From NCBI GenBank assembly GCA_946183715.1, contig CAMHDB010000048.1, forward strand, positions 1 through 10,114: a stretch of 10,114 nt of DNA, given 5' to 3'. The position numbers and the translations under genes are program-made. Each line of letters opens with the position of its first letter. Position 1 is the first letter of the stretch. Of the stretch, positions 1 through 6,698 are shown piece by piece. This DNA is from an uncultured Oscillibacter sp. (GTDB lineage Bacteria; Bacillota; Clostridia; Oscillospirales; Oscillospiraceae). The notes beneath the pieces are model-generated. The model searched no databases. It was not told the DNA's origin and saw nothing but the letters and a program-made list of their open reading frames with translations.

Positions 1-195
1 CTCCTGAATCTGGCGTGGCTGGGCCGGGAGGCCGTACAGGCCGGGGCCGACGGCATCCAGTTCGCCACGCTCCCCGGGACGTGGAAAAGCCCCTACATTT
101 ACACCGACGCCCAAAAGGCCCTCGTGATTATCAACGAACACCTCAACCCCTATCCGGACGACCGGACTTTAGACGACCTGAAATTCCCGGCCTGA
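1..195 (+). CDS. C-terminal end of a probable LCP (LytR-CpsA-Psr) family cell-wall protein, 5' end outside window
   Basis: Frame 1 is open from the first base to a TGA at 193-195 and gives 64 residues. It contains LLNLAWLGREA, then FATLPGTWKSPYIY, then INEHLNPYPDDRTLDDL. The order (helix, a TLPG strand, then a helix ending in NEHLNPY) resembles the end of the LCP domain, whose members attach teichoic acids or other anionic glycopolymers to peptidoglycan on the outer face of the membrane. The pyrophosphate- and Arg-binding motifs of the family would lie upstream and cannot be checked, so the call rests on C-terminal resemblance only. A strong hairpin terminator follows at once, so this is the last gene of its transcript. 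It converges on the ferredoxin gene. Confidence 0.5.
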   Translation, partial: LLNLAWLGREAVQAGADGIQFATLPGTWKSPYIYTDAQKALVIINEHLNPYPDDRTLDDLKFPA

Positions 196-200
196 GCGCG

Positions 201-243
201 AAAGACGCCCGCCCCGCGAAAACGGGACGGGCGTCTTTCCTTT
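201..243 (+). terminator. Rho-independent terminator of the LCP-type gene
   Basis: A 16-base left arm (201-216, AAAGACGCCCGCCCCG) pairs with 223-238 (CGGGACGGGCGTCTTT) with one mismatch around a 6-base loop, and a pyrimidine-rich tail TTTCCTTTA follows. It starts 5 bases after the stop codon. The minus strand has no T tract after the stem, but the hairpin may also halt the convergent ferredoxin transcript, which ends 12 bases away. Confidence 0.9.
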
Positions 244-250
244 AGTCGAA

Positions 251-424
251 TCAGTCACCCGGGATGATGGCGCTGTTGGGGCAGGTATCGGCGCAGGAGC
301 CGCAGTCGAGGCAGGAGCTGGCGTCGATGACGTACTGGCCGTCGCCCTCGCTGATAGCGCCCGCAGGGCAAACGTCCGCGCAGGAACCGCAACTCACGCA
401 AGCGGATGTAATCTGATAAGCCAT
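251..424 (-). CDS. Small 2[4Fe-4S] ferredoxin (57 aa)
   Basis: The product has two Cys-x2-Cys-x2-Cys-x3-Cys-Pro clusters, Cys9/12/15/19 and Cys38/41/44/48, the pattern of clostridial low-potential ferredoxins that bind two [4Fe-4S] cubanes and carry electrons between cytoplasmic oxidoreductases (pyruvate:ferredoxin oxidoreductase, hydrogenase, Rnf). The length of 57 residues is normal for the family. The ATG at 424 is chosen because GGAGGT (431-436) lies six bases upstream and the protein then begins directly with the ferredoxin fold (MAYQITSACVSCG). A longer reading to 523 would add a non-homologous extension that runs over the promoter. The gene is monocistronic, has its own promoter, diverges from recO and converges on the LCP-type gene. 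Confidence 0.95.
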   Translation of the reverse strand: MAYQITSACVSCGSCADVCPAGAISEGDGQYVIDASSCLDCGSCADTCPNSAIIPGD

Positions 425-452
425 GGGAACACCTCCAATGTTTAATGGAGAC

Positions 453-480
453 ATTGTAGCACACCTCCGGAAAAATGCAA
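453..480 (-). promoter_or_regulatory. Sigma-A type promoter of the ferredoxin gene
   Basis: Read on the minus strand: -35 TTGCAT (475-480), 16-base spacer, -10 TACAAT (453-458), preceded by GTGTGC, giving an extended -10. The predicted start is near 446, leaving a 5' leader of about 22 bases that holds the GGAGGT site. A 6-bp inverted repeat, CAATGT (436-441) and ACATTG (451-456), spans the start region and could be a weak operator. Confidence 0.75.
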
Positions 481-540
481 GAGGGAAAAGTAAAAATTTG
501 CAACAAAATTTCGCGTAAAACATGGGAAAAACGCCAAAAC

Positions 541-562
541 AGTTAGTTTGTAGTAACTAACT
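541..562. promoter_or_regulatory. Perfect 8+8 bp palindrome, candidate operator between ferredoxin and recO
   Basis: AGTTAGTT (541-548), six bases, then AACTAACT (555-562). The perfect 22-bp dyad fits a dimeric winged-helix (MarR-like) or TetR-like repressor site. It lies about 60 bp upstream of the ferredoxin -35 box and about 70 bp upstream of the recO -35 box, so which promoter it serves is not clear. As a minus-strand hairpin it is followed by GTTTTGGCGTTTTT, terminator-like, but no gene is seen that it would end. Confidence 0.45.
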
Positions 563-633
563 CGCGCGTTTCCTGAAATTTCCGCCCCGTCCCGCGCGGC
601 AACGGGCGGGAGACGCTTCCGTACATTTCGCGG

Positions 634-670
634 TTGCGGTTTTCCGCGCCGTGTGCTATAATCAGCACAC
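634..670 (+). promoter_or_regulatory. recO promoter with a dyad around the -10 box
   Basis: -35 TTGCGG (634-639), 17-base spacer, -10 TATAAT (657-662) with upstream GTGTGC giving an extended -10. An inverted repeat GTGTGCT (651-657) and AGCACAC (664-670), six bases apart, encloses the -10 box. It may be a repressor site or a coincidence of the TGTG motif. The predicted start near 669 leaves a leader of about 25 bases before recO. Confidence 0.75.
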
Positions 671-693
671 TTTGAGAGGAAAGCGGGGCCCCT

Positions 694-1452
694 ATGCCTG
701 TTTCGTACTTCGTCACGCGCGGCGTCGTACTCCGCGAGACCGCCACGCGCGAGACCGACAAAATTTTGACGCTTCTGACCGAGGAGCGCGGCAGAACTCC
801 GGTGATAGTACGCGGGGCGCGCCGGAAAAACAGCCGATTCGCGGCGGCGGCCCAGCCGCTTGCGTGGTCGGAATGGACGCTCTTCCAGCGCGGCAACTGG
901 TACTACGCCAAGGAGGCCGACACCCTCGAATTGTTCGCCGGACTGCGCGGAAGTCTGGAAACGCTCTCGTTGGGCTTCTACTTCGCCGAACTCGCGGAGG
1001 CCGTCGCGGTGGAGGACAGCGCGCCGGGGGAACTCCTGCGGCACCTGCTGAACGGCCTCCACACGCTCTCGACACCATCGCGGCCTTTGCCGCTAGTCAA
1101 GGCCGCCTTTGAGCTGAAATTCCTGTGCGTGGCGGGCTTCGCGCCGCTGGCCGATTCCTGTGCCCGCTGCGGGCGCGGCGACCCGGCGTCGCCCGTGCTC
1201 GACCCCGTGCGCGGCGTCGTCTACTGCCGCGACTGCGCCCCGGGGGCGTCCGCGCCGCTGTGCCCCGATTCGCTCGCGGCCCTGCGCCACGTCGTCTACG
1301 GCGACGAAAAGCGCCTCTACGCCTTCCGTCTCGCCCCCGAACCCCTGCGGCGCTTCTCCGACGCCGCGGAGCGGTTTCTGTTCGCCCAAATGGAGCGCCG
1401 CTTCAGGACGCTGGAATTTTACAAGAGCCTGTCGCAAGAGGGCACATCATGA
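694..1452 (+). CDS. recO: DNA repair protein RecO (252 aa)
   Basis: RecO anneals complementary single strands and, with RecR, loads RecA onto SSB-coated DNA in the RecF pathway in the cytoplasm. The N-terminus (residues 1-80, VTRGVVLRETATRETDKILTLLTEERG, then VRGARRKNSRF) is the RecO OB-fold with its basic DNA-binding surface. The C-terminal helical domain carries the zinc site Cys156/Cys159 and Cys178/Cys181 (CARC and CRDC). The length of 252 aa is normal. The ATG at 694 follows GAGAGGA (674-680) with somewhat long spacing (13 bases), and the OB-fold starts directly after it. The promoter at 634-662 drives it. The stop overlaps the next start in ATGA (1449-1452), so the next gene is translationally coupled. 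Confidence 0.95.
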   Translation: MPVSYFVTRGVVLRETATRETDKILTLLTEERGRTPVIVRGARRKNSRFAAAAQPLAWSEWTLFQRGNWYYAKEADTLELFAGLRGSLETLSLGFYFAELAEAVAVEDSAPGELLRHLLNGLHTLSTPSRPLPLVKAAFELKFLCVAGFAPLADSCARCGRGDPASPVLDPVRGVVYCRDCAPGASAPLCPDSLAALRHVVYGDEKRLYAFRLAPEPLRRFSDAAERFLFAQMERRFRTLEFYKSLSQEGTS

Positions 1453-1904
1453 CGGACTTTGTATTCGGGCCGTACCGGGCCAGCGTAGACCCCGCGCGTA
1501 CCCGCGCGTACTACGCGCGCCCTTGGGAAACGTGTGACTGCGCCGGGTGTCGAAACTTTCTCCGCGCCGTCGGGACGTTCCCCGCAAGCGTGACGGAGTT
1601 CTTCCGGGCGCTGGGCCTCGACCCGTACAAGCCGGCGGAAATCTGTACCTACGGCGGAAATTTCGCAAGCGCGTGGTATCACGTCCGCGGCGAACTTGTC
1701 CGCGGCGGGGCGCTTCCCGGTTCCGGGACGCGCTATGTACTCGCCGACGGCGTGTCGGTGTCCTGCGACGCCGACTGTGACCTGCTCCCCGACGACTTCC
1801 CCCGCCCCTGCTTTCAAGTCGAACTCTGGTTCGAGCGCCTCCCGTGGACGCTCCCCGAACCGAACCCCTATTCTTTTCCCGACAGGAGAATCAATTATGA
1901 GTGA
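1449..1904 (+). CDS. Conserved-looking Cys-rich hypothetical protein between recO and mutS2 (151 aa)
   Basis: No function is recognised. The N-terminal third holds a tight cysteine cluster CDCAGCRNF (Cys29, Cys31, Cys34), and further cysteines lie at 66, 106, 110 and 121 (CDADC at 106-110), which could bind a metal. Aromatic residues are frequent (YYARPW, FASAWYHV, CFQVELWFERLPW), there is no signal peptide or membrane segment, and the protein is acidic. The CxCxxCxNF pattern is familiar from unnamed small proteins of gut clostridia, but I cannot name a family. Its start overlaps the recO stop by four bases with GAGGG (1438-1442) upstream, and its end overlaps the mutS2 start by eight bases, so it is very likely translated as the middle gene of a coupled operon. 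Confidence 0.85.
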   Translation: MTDFVFGPYRASVDPARTRAYYARPWETCDCAGCRNFLRAVGTFPASVTEFFRALGLDPYKPAEICTYGGNFASAWYHVRGELVRGGALPGSGTRYVLADGVSVSCDADCDLLPDDFPRPCFQVELWFERLPWTLPEPNPYSFPDRRINYE

Positions 1905-4326
1905 ACTGACTGAAAAATCTGTCCGCACTCTGGAACTACCCCGCGTACTGGAATTGCTTTCCGAACAGGCCGTGAGCGCGGAGGCGAAAGAACGTTGTCT
2001 CCGCGTGCGCCCGGAGACTGAGCGGGAGGACGTGGAACGCCTTCTCAACGAGACCGACGCCGCCCGCGCCATGATTGGACAGCATGGAAGCCCGTCGTTT
2101 TCGGGGGTGAAGCCCGTCGCGGAGGCGCTGGACCGCGCCGAGCGCGGCGGCGCGCTGAATTTACACGAACTGCTCACCGTCGCGGGCGTACTGACCGCCG
2201 CGCGCCGCACCCGCGAATACTTCCCCGACGAACAGCGGGAGCGGACAGCCCTCGACACGTTTTTCCTGTCCCTGCGCGGCAACCGCTTTCTGGAAGAGAA
2301 GATACGCCGCTGTATCCCCGACGAGGAGACGGTGTCGGACGCCGCCAGCCCCGAACTCGCCGACATCCGGCGTCACATGAGAATGGCCCAGTCGAAAAGC
2401 CGACAGATTCTGCAAAAAATCATCACGTCGCCCAGCTACGCGAAAATCTTGCAGGAATCGATTATCACCCAGCGCGACGGGCGGTTTGTCGTGCCCGTCA
2501 AGGCCGAACAGCGCGCCGCACTCCCCGGACTGGTTCACGACATTTCCTCCTCCGGCGCGACGGTGTTCGTGGAGCCGATGGGCGTCGTACAGGCCAACAA
2601 CGAGCTTATCGAACTACAGGCCAAGGAGCAGAAGGAGATAGACCGTATTCTCGCGGAGCTGTCGAACGACGCCGCCGCCCACCGCCGCGACATCGAGGAC
2701 GATTACAATACGCTCGTCAGACTAGACCTGATTTTCGCGCGCGGACAGCTCTCGTACAAAATGGACGCCGTGCGGCCCGTACTCCGCCGCGACGGGGCCA
2801 TACACCTCCGCAAGGCCCGCCACCCGCTACTCGACCCCAAATCCGCCGTGCCCATCGACATTTCCCTCGGCGAAGAGTTCGACACGCTGGTTATCACAGG
2901 CCCGAACACGGGAGGCAAGACCGTCAGCCTGAAAACCCTCGGTCTGCTTACGCTTATGGCCCAATGCGGTCTGCACATCCCCGCCGGGGACGGGAGTATT
3001 TTGTCGGTGTACGAGCGGGTTTTGGCCGACATCGGCGACGAACAGAGTATAGAGCAGAGTTTGTCGACGTTCTCCGCGCACATGACGAATATCGTCTCGA
3101 TTCTGCAAGAGGCCGATTCCCAAAGCCTGCTACTGTTCGACGAACTCGGCGCGGGTACCGACCCCGTGGAGGGGGCCGCGCTGGCAATCGCGGTCATTCA
3201 GCACGTCCGGGCCCTCGGGGCGAAGTCCGCCGCCACGACCCACTACGCGGAGTTGAAGACGTTCGCCATGACGACGGCGGGCGTGGAGAACGCGTCGTGC
3301 GAATTTGACGTGGAGACCCTCGCGCCGACGTACCGCCTGATAATCGGCATACCGGGGAAGTCGAACGCGTTCGCAATCTCGCGGCGTCTGGGACTGCCGG
3401 AGGAAATCATCGCCGACGCGCAGTCGCAAATGAGCGGCGACAGCCTGCGCTTTGAGGACATTCTGACGCAGTTGGAGGAAAAGCGGCAGGCGCTGGAGCG
3501 CCGGGAGACGGAAGCGGATAGACTTTACAGACAGCGCGAGGAGGACGCGAAGAAGGCGCGGGAGTTCCGGGAGCAGATGGAGCGGGCGAAGGAACACGCG
3601 CGGAGCCGTGGAGAGGCGGAGGCCAAGCGCATACTCAAGGACGCCCGAAGCGCCGCCGACGGGGTTTTCGCCGAATTGGACGCCCTGCGCAAGGCGCACG
3701 AGCGGGCCTTACTCGAACGCGGGCCGGTCGTCGATTCCAACGAGGCGCGCACGGAATTGCGGCGGAAGCTCAACGAGGCGGAGGAGGCGTTATCGCACCC
3801 CGACCCGCGACAGGAACCGATTCCGAAACCAAGTCGACCGATACAAGCGGGCGACCTTGTGGAAATTCCCGGTGTACGCACTCCGGCGGAAGTCGTCAGC
3901 GTCGACGGGCAGACTTTGCGCCTGAAGGCGGGGCCTGTCAATATGAAGGTGAACGCGTCGGAAGTACGCCTCATCGAAGGCCCGGAGCGCGCCGCCCTGC
4001 AACAGCCCACGCGTAAAAAACGCGGCGCGGCGTCGGTATCCGCGCCGAAGGGCGGCGTGTCGGTCGCGTTGCGCTCCGCCGCGCAACGCGAATTGGATAT
4101 ACGCGGCATGGAGACCATAGAGGCCGAAAGCGTCGTGGAAAACTTCCTCTCCGGGGCCGTCATGGGACACCTTGAGACCGTAGTCATCATCCACGGCAAG
4201 GGCACGGGGGCCCTGCGGAAAGCCGTACACGCCATCCTGAAACGCAACAAGGCGGTCAAGAGCTACCGTCTGGGCGTGTACGGCGAGGGCGAGGACGGCG
4301 TGACGGTCGTCACCCTGAAAAAGTAG
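1897..4326 (+). CDS. mutS2: MutS2: Smr-domain MutS-like ATPase/endonuclease (809 aa)
   Basis: The MutS-type core (residues about 10-330) leads to the ABC ATPase: Walker A GPNTGGKT at 335-342, Walker B LLLFDE with Asp415/Glu416, and the signature after it. A long charged coiled coil (about 510-630, rich in EEKRQALERRE and REQMERAKEHARSRG) follows, then a KOW/SH3-like segment (about 650-700) and a C-terminal Smr domain with LDIRG (733-737) and HGKGTG (766-771). The mismatch-recognition domains of MutS are absent, as is usual for MutS2. Known roles are anti-recombination on branched DNA and, in Bacillus subtilis, splitting or rescue of collided ribosomes. The ATG at 1897 follows AGGAG (1884-1888), so the longer open frame back to 1696 is not used. 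It is the third gene of the recO operon. Confidence 0.96.
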   Translation: MSELTEKSVRTLELPRVLELLSEQAVSAEAKERCLRVRPETEREDVERLLNETDAARAMIGQHGSPSFSGVKPVAEALDRAERGGALNLHELLTVAGVLTAARRTREYFPDEQRERTALDTFFLSLRGNRFLEEKIRRCIPDEETVSDAASPELADIRRHMRMAQSKSRQILQKIITSPSYAKILQESIITQRDGRFVVPVKAEQRAALPGLVHDISSSGATVFVEPMGVVQANNELIELQAKEQKEIDRILAELSNDAAAHRRDIEDDYNTLVRLDLIFARGQLSYKMDAVRPVLRRDGAIHLRKARHPLLDPKSAVPIDISLGEEFDTLVITGPNTGGKTVSLKTLGLLTLMAQCGLHIPAGDGSILSVYERVLADIGDEQSIEQSLSTFSAHMTNIVSILQEADSQSLLLFDELGAGTDPVEGAALAIAVIQHVRALGAKSAATTHYAELKTFAMTTAGVENASCEFDVETLAPTYRLIIGIPGKSNAFAISRRLGLPEEIIADAQSQMSGDSLRFEDILTQLEEKRQALERRETEADRLYRQREEDAKKAREFREQMERAKEHARSRGEAEAKRILKDARSAADGVFAELDALRKAHERALLERGPVVDSNEARTELRRKLNEAEEALSHPDPRQEPIPKPSRPIQAGDLVEIPGVRTPAEVVSVDGQTLRLKAGPVNMKVNASEVRLIEGPERAALQQPTRKKRGAASVSAPKGGVSVALRSAAQRELDIRGMETIEAESVVENFLSGAVMGHLETVVIIHGKGTGALRKAVHAILKRNKAVKSYRLGVYGEGEDGVTVVTLKK

Positions 4327-4333
4327 CCGGGAA

Positions 4334-4375
4334 CCCTGTCAGATACGGAAAAGCCTCCCCGCAACGACAGGGAGG
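4334..4375 (+). promoter_or_regulatory. Two mutually exclusive stems between mutS2 and the radical SAM gene
   Basis: CCCTGTC (4334-4340) can pair with GACAGGG (4366-4372), while CCTCCC (4354-4359) can pair with GGGAGG (4370-4375). The two helices share the GGG at 4370-4372 and cannot form together. The arrangement resembles an attenuator or a processing hairpin, but no U tract follows either stem, so I do not call it a terminator. The ribosome site AAAGGA (4388-4393) lies downstream and stays free. Confidence 0.3.
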
Positions 4376-4399
4376 AAATACGCACAGAAAGGAATCGCT

Positions 4400-5269
4400 A
4401 TGCGTTACTATGGAAGCGTCTACCGCCCGCCGTCCGAGGCCCACAGCCTTATTGTACAAGTCACTTACGGGTGCAGTCACAATACTTGCGCGTTCTGCTC
4501 CATGTACAAGGACAAACGTTTCGCGCTACGCCCCCTCGACGAGATTCTCGAAGATTTCCGCCTTGCGCGCGCGGCCTATTCGCGCGTCGGGCGCGCCTTC
4601 CTCGCCGACGGCGACGCGCTTGTCCGCAAGGCCGCCGACCTCTACACGATACTGGATACCGTGCGCGAACTCTTCCCGGAGTGCGAACGCGTGACCTGCT
4701 ACGCGTCGCCGTCAAGTATCCGTATCCGCACGGAGGACGAACTGCGTACCCTGCGCGAAAAGGGCCTGACGATGGTCTACATGGGCCTCGAATCCGGGAG
4801 CGACCGCGTACTGCAACGCATGCGCAAGGGCCACACGGCGGCGGAAATTGTGGACATGGGGCGCAAAGTCCGCCGGAACGGTATCGCGCTGTCGGTGACG
4901 GCGATTACCGGGCTGGGCGGGCCGGAACTCCTCGAAGAACACGCCGTAGAGACGGCGCGCGCGTTCAACGGCATGAACCCGGAGTACGTCGGCCTCCTGA
5001 CGCTGATGGTAGAACCGGGTACGCCGCTCTATGACTGGGTACGGGACGGGTCTTTCCGCCTCCTCGACCGCGTACAGGTACTCGAAGAGACGCGGCTGTT
5101 GGTGTCGGCGCTGGACAGTCCGGGGAGCGTATTCCGGATGAACCACGCGAGTAATTACTTGTCGTTGCGCGGGACGCTCAACGCCGACAAGGAAGCAATG
5201 CTGTCGGAAATCGCGCGCGCCGGAGCGGATTTGTCGCGCCTCCGCCCCGAGGGCTGGCGGGCGCTCTAG
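4400..5269 (+). CDS. Radical SAM protein of unknown substrate (289 aa)
   Basis: The N-terminal motif GCSHNTCAFCSMYKDKRF places Cys25, Cys30 and Cys33 as ligands of a [4Fe-4S] cluster in a CX4CX2C rather than the usual CX3CX2C spacing. It is followed by a TIM-barrel-like core with the strand motif VYMGLESGSDRVLQRMRKGHT (around residues 130-150) typical of the Elp3/MiaB/NifB radical SAM group. The family cleaves S-adenosylmethionine to a 5'-deoxyadenosyl radical. There is no B12-binding, TRAM or SPASM extension in the 289 residues, so it is a minimal enzyme and its substrate cannot be told. The ATG at 4400 follows AAAGGA at seven bases. It lies 73 bp after mutS2 on the same strand, so it may be co-transcribed with the recO block. 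Confidence 0.88.
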   Translation: MRYYGSVYRPPSEAHSLIVQVTYGCSHNTCAFCSMYKDKRFALRPLDEILEDFRLARAAYSRVGRAFLADGDALVRKAADLYTILDTVRELFPECERVTCYASPSSIRIRTEDELRTLREKGLTMVYMGLESGSDRVLQRMRKGHTAAEIVDMGRKVRRNGIALSVTAITGLGGPELLEEHAVETARAFNGMNPEYVGLLTLMVEPGTPLYDWVRDGSFRLLDRVQVLEETRLLVSALDSPGSVFRMNHASNYLSLRGTLNADKEAMLSEIARAGADLSRLRPEGWRAL

Positions 5270-5283
5270 GCGGCGCGAAATCT

Positions 5284-5299
5284 GAAAGGAGGCCTTTTC
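5284..5299 (+). promoter_or_regulatory. Strong ribosome site inside a small dyad before the antitoxin gene
   Basis: AAAGGAGG (5285-5292) is seven bases from the ATG. It sits in an inverted repeat AAAGG (5285-5289), AGG, CCTTT (5293-5297). The dyad could mask the ribosome site in the mRNA or be part of the antitoxin's operator. No clear promoter is seen in the 30 bases between the radical SAM stop and this site. Confidence 0.4.
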
Positions 5300-5590
5300 A
5301 TGGCCACTGTGAATACGACGATACCCATTGATTCCACGTTGAAACAGGAATCACAGGAACTTTTTGAGCGTTTCGGACTGACTTTGAGCGCGGCGGTCAA
5401 TCTGTTTTTGCGTCAGTCCGTGCAGGAACAGGCGCTTCCGTTCCGGGTGGAATTGCCTGTTTACAATGAGGAGACGCGCAAGGCGATTGAGGACGCACGG
5501 CGCGGAATCGGACTGACGAAAGGGTACCATTCCGCCGCCGAACTTTTTGCGGCCCTCGACGCGGAGGACGAGGCGAATGTTGACGATTAA
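5300..5590 (+). CDS. dinJ: RelB/DinJ family antitoxin (96 aa)
   Basis: The N-terminal region (MATVNTTIPIDSTLKQESQELFERFGLTLSAAVNLFLRQSV, residues 1-41) is a ribbon-helix-helix DNA-binding domain of the RelB/DinJ type: a short beta strand, then two amphipathic helices. The C-terminal half (NEETRKAIEDARRG, AAELFAALDAEDEAN) is acidic and helical and would wrap around and neutralise the toxin. Antitoxins of this family also repress their own operon as a complex with toxin. The length is normal. The last 14 bases overlap the start of the YafQ-like toxin gene, the usual coupling of this pair. The gene is visibly more A/T-rich than the neighbouring radical SAM gene, which fits horizontal arrival. 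Confidence 0.9.
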   Translation: MATVNTTIPIDSTLKQESQELFERFGLTLSAAVNLFLRQSVQEQALPFRVELPVYNEETRKAIEDARRGIGLTKGYHSAAELFAALDAEDEANVDD

Positions 5591-5852
5591 AGCGGGCGCG
5601 TCGTTCAAAAAGGACTACAAACGCCTCAAAAAGCGCCATTACAATCTTAATACTCTCGCGGCAGTGATTGACTTACTCGCAACCGGGAACCCGCTCCCGG
5701 AAAAGTACAAAGACCATATTCTTATCGGCGACTATGCCGGGTGCCACGAATGCCACATAGCGCCGGACTGGCTGCTTGTTTACGAGATGAAGGAAGCAGA
5801 GCTTCTACTGTACCTGACCAGAACCGGAACGCATAGTGATATTTTCTCATAG
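5577..5852 (+). CDS. yafQ: YafQ family mRNA interferase toxin (91 aa)
   Basis: The protein has the RelE-superfamily layout, and the YafQ active-site set is complete. YKDH gives His47, HIAPDW gives His60, Asp64 and Trp65, and RTGTHSDIF gives His86 and Phe90; these match E. coli YafQ His50, His63, Asp67, His87 and Phe91. YafQ cleaves mRNA on the ribosome and is held inactive by DinJ. The ATG at 5577 is chosen because it gives the family length and lies inside the antitoxin end, as is usual; an in-frame extension to 5547 would lengthen the N-terminus without homology. GC is about 51% over 5581-5820 by hand count, against about 63% in the sampled stretch of the radical SAM gene. No residue loss suggests decay, so the pair is probably functional. 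Confidence 0.92.
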   Translation: MLTIKAGASFKKDYKRLKKRHYNLNTLAAVIDLLATGNPLPEKYKDHILIGDYAGCHECHIAPDWLLVYEMKEAELLLYLTRTGTHSDIFS

Positions 5853-5876
5853 TGTTTCTTTGCGCCCCGGTATTTG

Positions 5877-6635
5877 TCAAGCTGACAGCGAATCGGCGAT
5901 GTCGCGGACTTCCGGCCACTGTAAGAACGCCGTCTCGATACCGTAGGCCGCCCCGATTCGCAACTTGTGCTTGATGGTGTCGGCGTCGTCGAAGAGCACG
6001 AAATGCGCCTGTCCGTTGCGCGTACAGGTGAAGTAGCGTGCGCACAGGTCCGGCGAAAAGTACACCGCCTTCCCGGCCCGCAATTCCTCGAACGCGTCGG
6101 CCTCCATCGGCACGCCCTCGCCCGTCGGCGCGGGCAGCCGGAAATCCATCCGGAGCCGTTGTACGTCCAGCGCGACGCGCTTCCCGCCGCCGCGCCGCCG
6201 TAGAATTTCGCTCAAATACTCCTGAAAGTTCCCGCCGGAGACCGCCGTACAGACCAACTCCACGGCGTCGGGCGCGGCGTCGGCGTAGGTACTCGGCACG
6301 TACAGCGCGCGGCGGCTCTCGCGCAGACGCGTTTCGAGTAGCGCGGCGAAGGCGCGCAAGTCGTCGCGGGGTTCGGCCTCGAAGTCGAGTACGACGCCCC
6401 GGTAGCCCCGCCGCGCACATTCCCGCGCCACCGCGCCGCATAACGCCTCCGGACGCTCCACAATTCCGGCGTCGCGGTCGCTCACCGACATGAAATCGCC
6501 GTGTGTCTGTAGGGGCGGGGCCTGCCGCAGTAGTTCCGACTGTCCCCCCACCCGGTAGGCGACGTGTACGAACCGCCGCCCCTGCCCGACTGCCTCCACG
6601 AAGTCCGCCGCCGTCACCGCGTAGTAAAGCTGCAC
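5877..6635 (-). CDS. GH18-like (TIM-barrel, YaaH/chitinase-related) protein, function uncertain (252 aa)
   Basis: The sequence starts QLYYAVTAADFVEAVGQGRRFVHVAYRV and has a strand ending in GYRGVVLDFE (Asp84, Glu86), resembling the DxxDxDxE catalytic strand of glycoside hydrolase family 18 with the last Asp-x-Glu kept. It ends with FVLFDDADTIKHKLRIGAAYGIETAFLQWPEV, which resembles the last strand and helix of YaaH-like GH18 domains, where a long strand is followed by a conserved Trp. It has no signal peptide and no LysM repeat, unlike secreted spore-cortex or chitinase homologues, so it may act inside the cell or be non-catalytic. The GTG start at 6635 is preceded by AAAGGGG at eight bases (6644-6650); no in-frame ATG lies nearby. 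It diverges from yqeG across 63 bp and converges on the toxin gene with 24 bp between. Confidence 0.6.
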   Translation of the reverse strand: MQLYYAVTAADFVEAVGQGRRFVHVAYRVGGQSELLRQAPPLQTHGDFMSVSDRDAGIVERPEALCGAVARECARRGYRGVVLDFEAEPRDDLRAFAALLETRLRESRRALYVPSTYADAAPDAVELVCTAVSGGNFQEYLSEILRRRGGGKRVALDVQRLRMDFRLPAPTGEGVPMEADAFEELRAGKAVYFSPDLCARYFTCTRNGQAHFVLFDDADTIKHKLRIGAAYGIETAFLQWPEVRDIADSLSA

Positions 6636-6698
6636 GACACATTCCCCTTTCCCCTCTGGCTTGCCTTCCTTGAAGAGTATGCGAAAAAGGAGCTTCCT

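Noticed and set aside
425..523. Longer ferredoxin start
   Set aside because: The extension covers the promoter and GGAGGT site and has no ferredoxin similarity.
584..612. GC-rich partial dyad (TCCCGC / GCGGGA) before the recO promoter
   Set aside because: Short imperfect stem of a kind expected by chance in GC-rich DNA, with no T tract.
1696..1896. N-terminal extension of MutS2
   Set aside because: It lies in another frame of the 151-aa gene; AGGAG before the ATG at 1897 and the family's N-terminus fix the start there.
5722..6642. 306-codon minus-strand frame over the GH18-like gene
   Set aside because: It is very Arg/Gly-rich, a typical shadow of a GC-rich gene, and the alternative frame has a recognisable fold signature and a ribosome site.
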